Below, piece by piece: positions 1-10,051 of a stretch of 64,000 nucleotides of DNA. Position 1 is the first letter of the stretch; every line of letters begins with the position of its first letter. The stretch lies in NCBI GenBank assembly GCA_009829735.1, contig CM020618.1, positions 37,734,894 to 37,798,893 of the forward strand, in the 5' to 3' direction. The notes under the pieces are model-generated. The model saw only the letters and a list, made by a program, of their open reading frames with translations. It was not told the origin of the DNA and did no database searches. A program made the translations under genes and the position numbers. Source of the DNA: Pyropia yezoensis. Taxonomy: Eukaryota > Rhodophyta > Bangiophyceae > Bangiales > Bangiaceae.

Positions 1-540
1 GCGGTGGGGCTCCTCGTCTACCGGCCTGGAACGACGGGGGCGCAGCTGGTGGCGGCGGCCGCGGCGCTGCCGCCGCGGCCGGCGTCGTCGCCGGGGTGGT
101 CGCCGCCACCCCCCGCCGCTGGAGGCGGGGGGGTGGGGGGGTGGGGGGGGGGGGGCGGGGGCAGGGGCTGATTGACGGCCCCTAGCGAGGAGGTGGTGTG
201 AGTTTTGGAGACGAGGCCTGGGCGGGGGGGGCGGGATAGCGGGGGGCGGGGGAGGGCGGACGGCGCCCCCCACCCCCTTTGCCCGTCGCAACCCCCCACC
301 CGTGCAGGTGCGCAGAGCCGTCCCCTTTGGCCTACGAGCGCCTGTCTGCTGCCACCTGGTTGCTTGTCGTCTGTTTTGTAGGGGTGGGGTGGATGGGGGG
401 CGCGGCAGCCCCGCCGGCTGCCGCCACCCCCCTGCCCTACACCCCACCACCCCCCGCACACACGCACACCCGCCCACCCCACTGCACCGTGCGGGGCGGC
501 GGGGTCCCCCGCTTGCAAAAGGGCAACTCCTCTTGCGCCC

Positions 541-714
541 CCCCCCCCCCCCCCCCCCCCGCCCCCCGTCCCCCTTCCATCCTCTGTCCCCTTTCCCGTT
601 TGTTTCCTCCATCCCCCCCCCCCCCCCCCCCCCCCCCGCCCCCCGTCCCCCTTCCATCCTCTGTCCCCTTTCCCGTTTGTTTCCTCCATCCCCCCCCCCC
701 CCCCCCCCCCCGCC
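541..714. repeat. Minisatellite of poly-C blocks, 77-bp period, two units
   Basis: Two near-identical units begin at about 561 and 638. Each holds a C-rich spacer ending in GTTTGTTTCCTCCATC, and the units are separated and bounded by runs of 15-20 C. The runs are very prone to length error, so the exact size is uncertain. Confidence 0.85.
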
Positions 715-924
715 CACCCCCCGCGCACTCCTCTTTCCCCCCCGCTCTCTCTTTCTGCCGCGGTCTCCCCACGCACCATTGCAGAGCGCAGTAGACAACG
801 CGTGCCGGGAGCGGGGGGGAGCGCGGGGGGAGGGGGGCGACGGTGCGCCGGTAGGGGCCGTCCTCCCCCGCCGGCGCCGCCGCCCATGCGCGCGGCCGCT
901 CACCCCGCACCGACGCTGGCACCG

Positions 925-1075
925 GCGGCAGCGGCAGCGGCAGCGGCAGCGACAGCAGCAGCGGCAGCAGCAGCGGCAGCGGCAGCGGCAGCGGCAGCGG
1001 CAGCGGCAGCGACAGCGGCAGCGGCAGCGACAGCGGCAGCGGCAACGGCAGGTACCAACAGCGACAGCGACAGCG
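925..1075. repeat. (CAGCGG)n-type hexanucleotide repeat
   Basis: About 150 bp of imperfect CAGCGG/CAGCGA units. The repeat translates as poly-Ala, Ser-Gly or Gln-Arg depending on frame and explains several long spurious open frames here. Confidence 0.9.
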
Positions 1076-1693
1076 GCCACCCCCGCCGACGAGGTCGCCG
1101 CGCCCACCCCCCGTCGCGAAGGCCGGCGGGCGCGGGGTGCGCGAAGGGTGCGTGGTGCCCCGCCGCGACGGGCGCGGCGGTGGGGTGGACGGGTGGGCGA
1201 CCGGGGGCGGGCGGGGGGGGCGGTCGCGCCCCCGCAGCCGGCGGCGCGCGGCCGTACGGTGCGCGCGCGGTCGGGCGGCGGCGCCGGTGGGCGCTCTCCG
1301 CGCGCCCGCGCGACAGCCATTGGCCAGTCGACCACCACCGACAGACACCGCCTGTGGTTGCCAGGATCACGTGGCGGCCCAACGCGCATCGCACGGTGGC
1401 AGCCGCCTTGCAGCCGCGTCCCACCTCGAGGCATCGTGACCGCGGCGGTCTCCATCCGGTCCGCTGGCCGCCGTCCCCCCCGTCATCACCCCCCCTGCCC
1501 TTGTCGGGCAACGCCCACCAGCGTTTCCCAGGTGAGTACCCCCACCCCCGTCGATCCGCCCCGCGATCCACCAGCTGATCTGCGTCCTTGCTGTGGCGGT
1601 GCCCGTCCTTCCTGCCCTTTGCCCGCTCCGCGCTGCCTCAGCTTCATCCACGTCCCCTTGAGACGGACACCCCCGGCCCCCCTGCCGCCCGCC

Positions 1694-3009
1694 ATGGCCT
1701 CCCGCATTGCCGCCGCGGCTGCTTCGCTGGCTCGCACCAGCCGCCGCGGCCTCGCGGCGGCGGCGGCCACCCCCCCCCCCCCCGCTGGTCGGGCGTGCCG
1801 CAGGGCCCCCCTGACGCCATCCTCGGCGTCACGCAGGCGTTTGGGCGTGACCCCTCCCCGCGCAAGATCAACCTGGGCGTCGGCGCCTACCGTGATGACG
1901 ACGGCGCGCCGTACGTCCTGCCGTCGGTGCGGGAGGCCGAGGCGCGCGTCACCGCTCGTGCGCTGAACATGGAGTACCTGCCTGTGGCGGGCCACGCCGG
2001 CTTTCTGTCCAAGGCCATGGACCTGGCGTACGGGGAGGGCGCCGTCCCAGAGGGCCTTGCGTCCGTGCAGACCCTGTCGGGTACGGGCGCGTGCCGCCTG
2101 GCGGGGGATCTGCTCGCCCGCTTTGCGGGCGGCGACAAGGCGGCGGACGGCGCCGACGGGCGGCCGCTGGTGCTGCTGCCTAACCCTTCGTGGGCCAACC
2201 ACGCCGCCATCTTTCGTGACGCTGGCTGTGCGGTTGGCACCTACACCTACTATGAGCCGTCGACCAAGAGCCTCAACCTCGAGGGCATGCTGCGGGACCT
2301 CCGCGACGCCCCGCGCGGCGCGACCGTCCTCCTCCACGCGTGCGCGCACAACCCGACGGGCGTGGACCCTGACGCGGAAGCGTGGGGAGAGATCTCGGCG
2401 GCAGTGGCCGACGCGGGCCTCCACCCGCTGTTTGACATGGCCTACCAGGGCTTCACGAGCGGCGACCCCGCGGTGGACGCCGCGGCGGTGCGGCGCTTTG
2501 TGGCCGACGGCCACGCGGTGGTGCTGGCCCAGTCCTTTTCCAAGAACTTTGGCCTCTACGGCCACCGCGTCGGCGCGCTGTCGGTCATGACGGGCGACGC
2601 GGCGGCCGCCGCGGCCGTGTCATCTCAGCTGTGTATCCTGGGGCGGCCGTCCTACTCCAACCCGCCCCTCCACGGCGTCCGGCTGGTCGACGAGGTGCTC
2701 GGCGACGCGGCGCTCGCGGCGCAGTGGCGGGAGGAGGTGGCGGGCATGGCCACCCGCATCGCGGGGATGCGCACCGCGCTGGTCGCGGCGCTCGCTGACG
2801 CGGGGAGCACTGCGGACTGGCGGCACGTGACGGACCAGAATGGGATGTTTTGCTACTCGGGGATGAGCGCCGACACGGTCGCTCGGCTGGCCGCCGAGTG
2901 GAGCGTGTACCTGACGTCCAACGGGCGGATCAGCATGGCGGGGGTGACGTCGAAGAATGTTGGCTACCTCGCCGAGGCGATGCACGCGGTGACCAAGGAC
3001 GGGCAGTAG
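1694..3009 (+). CDS. Aspartate aminotransferase, mitochondrial type (frame break at a poly-C run)
   Basis: PLP enzyme interconverting aspartate + 2-oxoglutarate with oxaloacetate + glutamate; in mitochondria it serves the malate-aspartate shuttle. From about 1795 to the stop the reading is continuous and matches class I AAT: GPPDAILGVTQAF, NLGVGAYRDD, the NPSWANH stretch with the ring-stacking Trp, HACAHNPTGVDP (Asn), FDMAYQGF (Asp and Tyr), the PLP lysine in SFSKNFGLYGHRVG, and GRISMAG with the carboxylate-binding Arg near the end. The ATG at 1694 opens an Ala/Arg/Ser-rich presequence (MASRIAAAAASLARTSRRG), typical of mitochondrial import, but in a different frame. The two frames meet at a run of 14 C (1770-1783); one more C or two fewer would unite them into about 438 residues, the usual family length. 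A sequencing slip in the homopolymer is the simplest explanation. No intron is needed. Confidence 0.9.
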
Positions 3010-4268
3010 AAAATGGGGTAGGGGGGCGGGGAGCCTAGCTTTTCCTGGGCTCTTCACCTCTCTTTTTTTTTTTTGGTTTTGAGGCTGTGCGCGCGCGTCC
3101 GTAACCCCCCTATGCTGCTCTTGGTAGGGTGCGTGGCGTTTGGTGGTGTGCGTACGGTTTGTAGACGCGCCATGTCGTCTTTTTTTTTTCGAGCTGACAA
3201 CTCCGCGCTCACCCGTTGGGCAGCCGCGTGCCGGGGCCGCCGCCACACGGCACCGGCGGCCGCCGCCACACGGCACCGGCGGCCGCCGCCACACGGCACC
3301 GGCGGCCGCCGCCGCGCTGGCCGTGCCCCCCAGTCGCGCCACGAGCCGCGAGGGCGGCACGACGCCGCTACAGCCACGGCACGGCGCGCGCTCGTGGGTC
3401 GCGCTACGCGCGTGGCGCACGCAGGGGGGGGGGGGGGGGGCACACCCCCCGCCCATCCTCACCCGAAGAGGCACACAACCGCATTCGTCATGGTCGTCGT
3501 TCCCCTACCGCCCCACCCCTCTGGTGTCCTCCATCAGCAGTGGTGCCGCCCCACACTGACCAAACCACAGCCGAGGCAAGAAAATCGCGTCGCCCCGCCA
3601 GACCGGGGGACGTCAGGGACGTGCGGCGACGGGCTACCACCTGAGGGCCCAGGGCGCACAACCCGCCGAGCCCACCCACTCACCCACAGCCCCGCCACTG
3701 CCGCGATGAGGCAACGGTGCGGCGGCGGTCGCAGATGAGGGAAGTGGGGGGGGGAAAGGCGGGCGGGGTTGGAAGGAGACGGGAGGGGGTCACCACGGCA
3801 ACAGCAGCATGGCGGCGCAGCCGGGGGGCAGACGGACGGAAGGGAGGGAGAGAGAGGGCAGCCGGACAGCCGGACAGCAAGCCGCCCCCCTCGACAGGGG
3901 CGGCGGGTCGGGCCACCCCGTCGGTCGCGCGCGCGGAAGCAGGGGGGGGGGCGAGGGCGTCAGTAGCGCCCTGCCGCCGATGGGGACAGCGGCAGCCGGG
4001 GCAAGGTGACGCGCCGGGACTTCTGCCGGGGGATCAAGAGGGGCATCGAGAAAAAGAGAGGGAGGGAGGGGTGAGCAGGGGTGAGCACCAGACGCGGGAT
4101 GAGGCGGTGAGTGGCACGTCCCAAGCACGAGAGCGGCCGGCACGCCAGAGTGGACCCTCTCCGCCCGACCGTGCGCCAAAACAACAGGGGGGGGGCGTCG
4201 CTAGGCACACGCGTCCAACGGCCAGGCGGTCCGGCGGCGGCGGAAGCCTCCCCGCACCTCCACCCCCC
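3010..4268. other. Intergenic, GC-rich, no confident gene
   Basis: Apart from the 23-bp repeat at 3241-3309, this holds poly-T and poly-G runs and purine-rich tracts. Overlapping open frames on both strands are composition artefacts. Confidence 0.5.
3241..3309. repeat. 23-bp tandem repeat, three copies
   Basis: Three exact units start at 3241, 3264 and 3287; each contains CACACGGCACCGGCGGC. Because 23 is not a multiple of three, all frames stay open across it. Confidence 0.95.
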
Positions 4269-4844
4269 CTACCACGCCCCCCCCCCTCCCCCAAAAGCGC
4301 GCCCGTGCCGTACCGCCCCGTAATACACCGTCGCCCGCGGGTGGGGCACCCCCACCCGCACCATCACCACCGGCTCCTCCGCGGCGCCCGCCACCCCCCA
4401 CGCGGCCAGGACGTCTGGATCAGCGACGGGCCCGCCGCCCCCATCATCCGCGGCAGCAGCAGCAGCCGCTGCGGCAGCGGCAGTGGCAGCTGCCGGGGAG
4501 CCTCCCACCGGTGGGGGCGGCAGGCCATAGGCCGCCCACGCGCCGCCGCCCGCGGCCGCTCCCGCCCCCGCAGCGTCGCCGGCCCGGCCGCCCCAGCCAT
4601 TGACCAGCGACGGCGGCAGGGGGCCATCCCCCATGAGGACGTCGGCGCCGCCGCCGCCCCCGGTAGCGGCGGCGACGGCGGCGGCGGCGGCACGGCGGCG
4701 GCGCCAGACGGCGCGGCCAACGTCGCCGCGGGCGGCGGCGGCGGCGGTGGCGGCGGCGGTCGCCAGGGCCGCCGCCCGCTCGTCACCGCGGGCGGTGGCG
4801 GCGACGGCAAGCGCGGCGGTCACCGCGGGGGGGAGGGCGCCCAT
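4269..4844 (-). CDS. Doubtful hypothetical protein, Ala/Gly-rich
   Basis: A 191-residue open frame on the minus strand starting at the ATG at 4844 (an in-frame ATG at 4934 is an alternative). It opens with an Ala-rich segment (MGALPPAVTAALAVAATARG) that could be an organelle transit peptide. After a long Ala/Gly-rich middle it ends in a less biased stretch containing EEPVVMVRVGVPHPRATVYY. That last part looks more like a folded protein than the shadow frames around it. No family is recognised. The region could also be one exon of a longer gene or non-coding; the opposite strand is equally open. Confidence 0.3.
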   Translation of the reverse strand: MGALPPAVTAALAVAATARGDERAAALATAAATAAAAARGDVGRAVWRRRRAAAAAVAAATGGGGGADVLMGDGPLPPSLVNGWGGRAGDAAGAGAAAGGGAWAAYGLPPPPVGGSPAAATAAAAAAAAAAADDGGGGPVADPDVLAAWGVAGAAEEPVVMVRVGVPHPRATVYYGAVRHGRAFGGGGGAW

Positions 4845-5019
4845 GGGGATGGGGAGAGAGGGAATAAGGGGGGGAAGGGGGGGGCAAAGGGTGGCGGGCA
4901 GGGCGGTCTTGAAGGGGATGGTCGTCACGTGCATGTGGACGAGCGTGCGCGGCCGAACACCGGCTCAAGGCTGCGAGGCGCTTCGACCAGAGGCATGTAC
5001 TCTAAAGACTGAACAATTC

Positions 5020-5112
5020 TGTACTGTACGCACAGACTGTACTGTACAGTTCTGCACTGTACTGCATGTAATGTACTGTATGATCAAGCTTGAATGGATA
5101 TGTACAGTACAT
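5020..5112. promoter_or_regulatory. Cluster of TGTACTGTAC / GTACAGTAC palindromic motifs
   Basis: An AT-richer island within GC-rich DNA. TGTACTGTAC-like words recur at about 5020, 5038, 5055, 5072 and 5100, on both strands because the word is close to palindromic. It lies about 600 bp upstream of the ChAPs gene start. The same word recurs in other spacers in this window. Function is unknown: it may be a protein-binding site or a remnant of a dispersed repeat. Confidence 0.5.
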
Positions 5113-5725
5113 ACGAAAAGGACGGTGGACAGCAACCGGGGCGTCTGCTTCTTCTTTACTCCTCGAATGGGCACCTACCGCCATAGCCATTTCGGAACTG
5201 TGGTTGGTGGACCCTGCTGTCCAGCCCGCGGGCCCGTTCGCGGCTGTTTGCACCCCCACATAGCCACTGAAAGTGTATTTCGTTCCCAAATCCTTGTCAT
5301 GTGGCTGCGCTGACAGCGGCAGCACCCGTGCCACTGCTGGCGCCGTCTCGTCCGGCCCGGGAGAGCGCGCCGCCGGAGGAGACGGTCGTGTGCCCGACTG
5401 GCCTCCGCGTCCCCCGGCGGCGCTCGACGCGGCTCCCACCACTGGCGCGGCGGCGGCGGTGCGCGGACGTCGTGGTGGTGCGGGGTGTGTTGGGCGGCGG
5501 TGGCAGCCGTCGTGCTGCGCTATTGTCGGGCGCACGTCCCCTCCCCCCCCTCCCAGCGCGGGGCCCCGCGGTCGACGGTCGGTGGTGTGTTGTTAGTTTG
5601 TGAGCGGGTGTGAGGCGGGCGGCGGGCGGCGCGCTGGGCGGCAGCGTCTTCTGGGCGGGGGCGTTGCTGCCTCTATCGATGCGCCGCCGCGTGGCGGGGG
5701 GAGCAGCAACCAGCTGGCGGTCGCG

Positions 5726-8700
5726 ATGAGCTCCGATTCCATCGTATCGGTGGTAGAGGTACGAGACACTGCTGCTGCTGGGGGTCGCGCGGAGGGGGAC
5801 TTTGACCCTTCCCCTCTTTTCTTTGATTTGTGTGTGGTTTTTCTTTTGGGCGGTGCGCGTCTTGGAGTACTCATGGCGACCGTCGTGCGCAACCAGAGGG
5901 AGGGGGGGCTTGAGGGTGGGAGGGGGGGTGGGGGTGGACGGGACGTCCTGTCGCTGGCGTCAGACTCGTTTGGGCGTCGCAAATGCCCTCGTGTTGGTGA
6001 GGTGGGCGGCGGATCCAGCCGCGGTCGGTCAGCGAGGGTGATGGCATGTGGGGGGCAGGGTGCGGTGGTGGTAGGCCTCCCAGTCTTTTGTTCTTGTCGT
6101 GTTCCGCCGCGCGATGTCTAGCCGATGCTTCGGCTGAGAGACTTCTCGCTCGCGACGGACCACACCCCCACGGGGCCGACGACCTGGACCTGGGTATGCA
6201 GATGACCTGACGCGCGGACATGTCTTGTTTCTTCTTGTGATGTGCGGTGGTGGTGGGGGGATTGTCTGGGTGTGGCCGACCTGCAGGTACAAGATGGGGC
6301 GGTCGACGCGGATGGCCTGAGCGAGGCAGGCCAGGGGGCGCGCAACGCGCGTCAAAACACGCTCGCCTCCTTCCCCGCGCTGGGCCCCCCGGACTTGGTG
6401 TACACGGTGAAACGGTACCGGGGGTTGGTGGGGGCGCCCACGTATGCAGTAGGTTTTTTTGCGGGAGTTTGTGGGAGTGGGAATGGGGGGGGGCTCGAAT
6501 GCTTTTCTGCGAGCGCGAAGACGTTGTGGTGCGGTGTCTTCATGACGGGGGAGATGGGTGGCGGCCTGCTTGGGCCCATTTGCATTTTTTTCGGTACGGC
6601 TCATGATCTGTCCGGGAAGCGCTCGGGATTTGTGCGCTGCGGGGCACTGCTGACGGGCTGTCTCTTTGTGCCTTCTGTGACCGGGTTGTTGGGGTGTGCT
6701 GCTGTGCGTTCATGGGGTGGGTGTTTCTTCAGGGCTACTACCACTTTGTGCGGGGAGTTGATGTCAGCAGCGGCGGTGCTGTCTCCGCGTACGTGGTCTC
6801 CCTCATCAACGCGGGGCTGACCCCCGCCGCGTGGTACTCGGGGGGCGGCTACACGCTGCACTCGGTCGAATTCCGGACGTACAACGCGCTGTCAAAGCTG
6901 GACGTGGTCGCATCCGTGTCCCTTCCCGGTGGCCTCAACGCCGTGGCCGTCGACGCGTCGGGCGCGAGCCACCCCATGACCGACGAGTTGTGGGCCGAGA
7001 CGGCCATCTCCGCCGCTGCACGGGCGGCACTGTCGGTGGGCGAAGCGCCCCTGTACCCGGCGCTGCGCGTCTTCCAGCCCTTCCCTGGCTCCCTTGCGGA
7101 GGAGGGGGCGCTCCTGGCTTCGGCAGTGTCCACCGTTCGGCGGTGGCCTTTTGCTGGCTCTGCCCGCCCCGGCCTGACGGTGGATCTTGCCGAGCCGCCC
7201 GTCCAAGTCGATTCAGGCAGCGCGTTTTCTACCCGCGTCACCCCGGCGGACAGCCGCATCGCGGCGGCCCTGTCGCAGCACTTTGAAGACTTCTCGCGGT
7301 ACGACCCAGCCGTAGCGTTCTTTGCAAATGTCAAGCACTTTCCGTTGCGGGTGCGGCGACCGGAGATGGTGCGTGGGCGGGGTGCGGAGGAGGCCGACAC
7401 GCCACCGTCAGACCAGCCGTCTAGGGTGCCGGACCGGGAAAACGGGGATGCCCCCACTGAGGTGGACGCCGATCTAGCCGAGATGCGCCTGTTTGCGGCG
7501 TCTGCGCAACTGGCAAAGGGCGACGTATCCGCCGCCCGGGCGACGTTGGATGCCATCCTTGAGGCGGTGCCTGGGTCCTCGGCGGCCTGGTCGCTCTCCT
7601 CCCGAGTTAGGCTCTGCGCAGGGGATGTGACAGGAGCCATCCGCGACGGTATCGCGGGGGCGAACGCTCGGCCTGCGGACGCGCTCGCGTGGGTCACGCT
7701 GGCCGATTGCTTGGCGATTGCGGGTCGCCATGGGGATGCACTGCGCGCTCTGAACGCAGCGGAGCTCCCCCCCCCTGAGCTCGACCCGTTTCTCCGGTCG
7801 TTGCTCCCGGGCCGACGTCGAACGACGTCGGCATCGGTGGCTTCGACACCGGGCCACTCCGATCATGGAGGGGATGGGAGCGACGGGGCCCGCATTTTCG
7901 CCACCCGCCTGAGGGAGGAGAAGAATGACAGGGGCGCCGCGTCTGGTGCTGCGGGCGCTTCTGGTGTGGACGAAATGCTCGCGGAGCTGCCAGCCAAGCT
8001 CATGACCGACGGGGAGCGGGCCGTGTGTGCGGTGCTTGTACGCATCCTTGACGCTATTGGCTGGGACGCGCTCCTGATGGTCAGATCGGATTGCTTCGTG
8101 ATGGAGGCGGATACTGCCCGAGAGGGCGGTGCCGATGGTGGTGCGGAGGGTGCGTCCTCTCCAGTGGTCAGTGCCACCCCAGAGTCGGCTGCGGCGGTCC
8201 AGGGTGGAGAGACGCCGGTTAATGGAGCAGTCACGGATGCCCCAGGGGATGCAAACAGCGCTGCCGCTGCGCCTGCGTCACCAAAAACAAGCAACCCGCC
8301 TGGGGATGGAGGCGCTGACGACCATGCTGTCGGTGCAAGAAGTCCTGGCAGCCCACCCGGCACTGACTCTACTCCGCAGTTTACCCCAGTGGGTGCCGTG
8401 GGCATTGCTGAAGATGGCGATGGATCGGGAGCGCCCGCCGACGGGCCGAGCTCGACAGCGGCACCCAAGGCTGTGTGCAAAACTTGGTTGGACTACCTCG
8501 TGTCGAGCATGTACGAGGACCTGCGCGCGCTTGCGGTGTGGAGTGCGGAGGAGGCGGCTGCGGCACGGGCACTGGCCGCATCTGCCAATGCTGCGGCCGC
8601 CAACGGTGCAGCGCGCTCTCCGGCACCGGCGGGTGCTTCGGAAGACGCAGACGTGGAGGCATCTGGCGGAACGAGCACGCCTGCCGCCAGTGGCGAGGAT

Positions 8701-9264
8701 GGGAGCACCGGGAGCATGAACGTAGTGCGGACTGCGGAAGACACGGCGGCAGCCACGAAGCGTCCTGCCGCCGATTGGCTCCGTCGCGCACAGCTGGCTG
8801 CGCGGTTCTCGCGTGCTGCTGACGCAGCGCGGGCTTACGAGGTGGTGACTATCCTGGCATCCAAGGGTGACTTCCCCGCCCTGACCGCTTGGTGTGCACG
8901 GATGGCGAGCGCCGCGGAGGAGGGGGATGCGACCCTGACGATTGAGGCGGCCGTTGCTGTTACTGTGACGGCTGACGGCTTGCGCTCAGCAGCGGTGTCG
9001 TCTGCGGCGGGGGGTGGCGCTGCCAACACAGGGGGTGGCGGCAGTGGCAGTGGCACCTCCTCAACAGATGTGTCCAGCACCACGAGCGGCGCGCTTGCGC
9101 CGCCCATCGCGGTGCGCCGTGCCCTCTACCGGCTCGTGTCGAAGATTGGGCTTCGCCGTGTGCGAGAGGTGGCGAACAAGAGTGCGGGCGCCCGCGTCGG
9201 GCCCCGCCTTCAGAGTGTGCTCCTGGATGCGGTGGAGTGGCACGTCGAAGGCTTTGACCGATAA
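5726..9264 (+). CDS. ChAPs-family (Chs5-Arf1-binding) protein, four exons
   Basis: Proposed exons: 5726-5758, 6122-6193, 6287-6448, 6733-9264, all joined in phase 0 with GT..AG borders; about 932 residues. In fungi ChAPs (Bch1, Bud7, Chs6, Bch2) bind Chs5 and Arf1 as the exomer coat that carries selected membrane cargo from trans-Golgi to plasma membrane. Family signals in order: LGPPDLVYTVKRY (exon 3); GYYHFVRGVDVSS opening exon 4; RTYNALSKLDV and a MTDELWAET-like helix; TPR-type helices at about 7480-7770; the IGWDALLMVRSDCFVME block at about 8050-8105; CKTWLDYLVSSMYEDLR at about 8482; and a C-terminal helix ending VEWHVEGFDR, where fungal members have a similar end. Acidic, low-complexity inserts separate the helical blocks. 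Exons 1 and 2 are inferred from phase and splice sites only; the start could instead be the ATG at 6125. Confidence 0.82.
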
Positions 9265-10051
9265 ATAGTGTCGCTGTGCAGTGGGAGAGTTTTTTCTTTT
9301 TTGCGTACAGTACGTCGTTCCGACTGTTTTGACGTGTCAGCGTGGGTGAGCTGCCGCGCCTTGCGCTTGCCTCTTTGTGCGTGTAAGCTCTACGATCCTA
9401 TCTGGCCACGAAGTCGACGTCCCAGTGTGGCTGCTGGTTGCTGTTGCCTTCACCGCCTGGTGGGTACAGGTTCCTTCACATCCGCCCCCAGCTCGTCGCA
9501 CAGTGCTGGCAGCCCTTACGCGGTATCTGATTGCGTGGCTACTTACTTTCGGCTGTCAGCTGCAGCGGGGACAGCAGGGGGGGAGAGACGCAGTCTGCGT
9601 TGCTGCCGCATTGGGCGCCGCTGATGACGTCGGATGCGCCACGCAAGTTAAGGGCGGGCGCGAAGCATCGGGTGGTGATGAGGGCGCCCGCGCACTACTT
9701 GCTCACCATGTACATACATACATGCAATACAGATGTACTGTACAGTACATCTGGCTGCAGTTCTGTGAAGTTTGGCCGATGTGTCATACTGTATGGGGGC
9801 TTGTCACAACTGCATTTCAAACACCGTGTAAGTCGTTGACAGTTGCATCCTCAATTGCTCTGGCCCGTCGATGCTCTGGGCCTCTGCCTGCCCCCAGCCT
9901 TGGCCACCTCCTTCCTCGCCCTGCCATCGCCCCGGAACGCCGATCCGCTCGCAGACTCAACCACGGCTGCCTCCTCATCGCGGTCACTCCACCGGGGCAC
10001 CCCGGGGAGCTCCGATCGCCTTCTGGTTGTTCCCTCTACGGCCCTGGCACC
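9265..10051. other. Intergenic between ChAPs and ATP synthase gamma genes
   Basis: No gene is seen. It is less GC-rich than its surroundings and holds a CGTACAGTACG word at 9304-9314 and a 22-bp perfect palindrome at 9731-9752. The promoter of the ATP synthase gene must lie here, but no TATA box stands out. Confidence 0.5.
9731..9752. promoter_or_regulatory. 22-bp perfect palindrome of the TGTACTGTACA motif
   Basis: AGATGTACTGT is followed directly by its exact reverse complement. It lies 300 bp upstream of the ATP synthase gamma start codon and is the most perfect example of the recurring GTACTGTAC word in this window. Confidence 0.6.

Larger units (their letters stand above)
1..1693. other. 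GC-rich low-complexity upstream region, no confident gene
   Basis: This stretch is dominated by poly-C/poly-G runs and simple repeats. Long open frames occur on both strands, but they are Pro/Arg/Ala/Gly-rich translations of the repeats with no recognisable domain. Frame 1 from base 1 is open to a stop at 169-171 and could be the Ala/Gly-rich C-terminus of a gene starting outside the window; there is no way to confirm this. A good splice-donor-like CAG/GTGAGT lies at about 1530, ahead of the aminotransferase gene, so a 5' untranslated exon is possible. Confidence 0.5.

Noticed and set aside
302-1966. Long plus-strand frame rich in Pro and Gln-Arg repeats
   Set aside because: It is the translation of the poly-C and CAGCGG repeats and runs out of frame into the aminotransferase gene; equally long frames exist on the other strand.
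3717-5012. A 431-codon plus-strand frame
   Set aside because: Arg/Gly-rich shadow across a purine-rich spacer; no domain and no codon signal.
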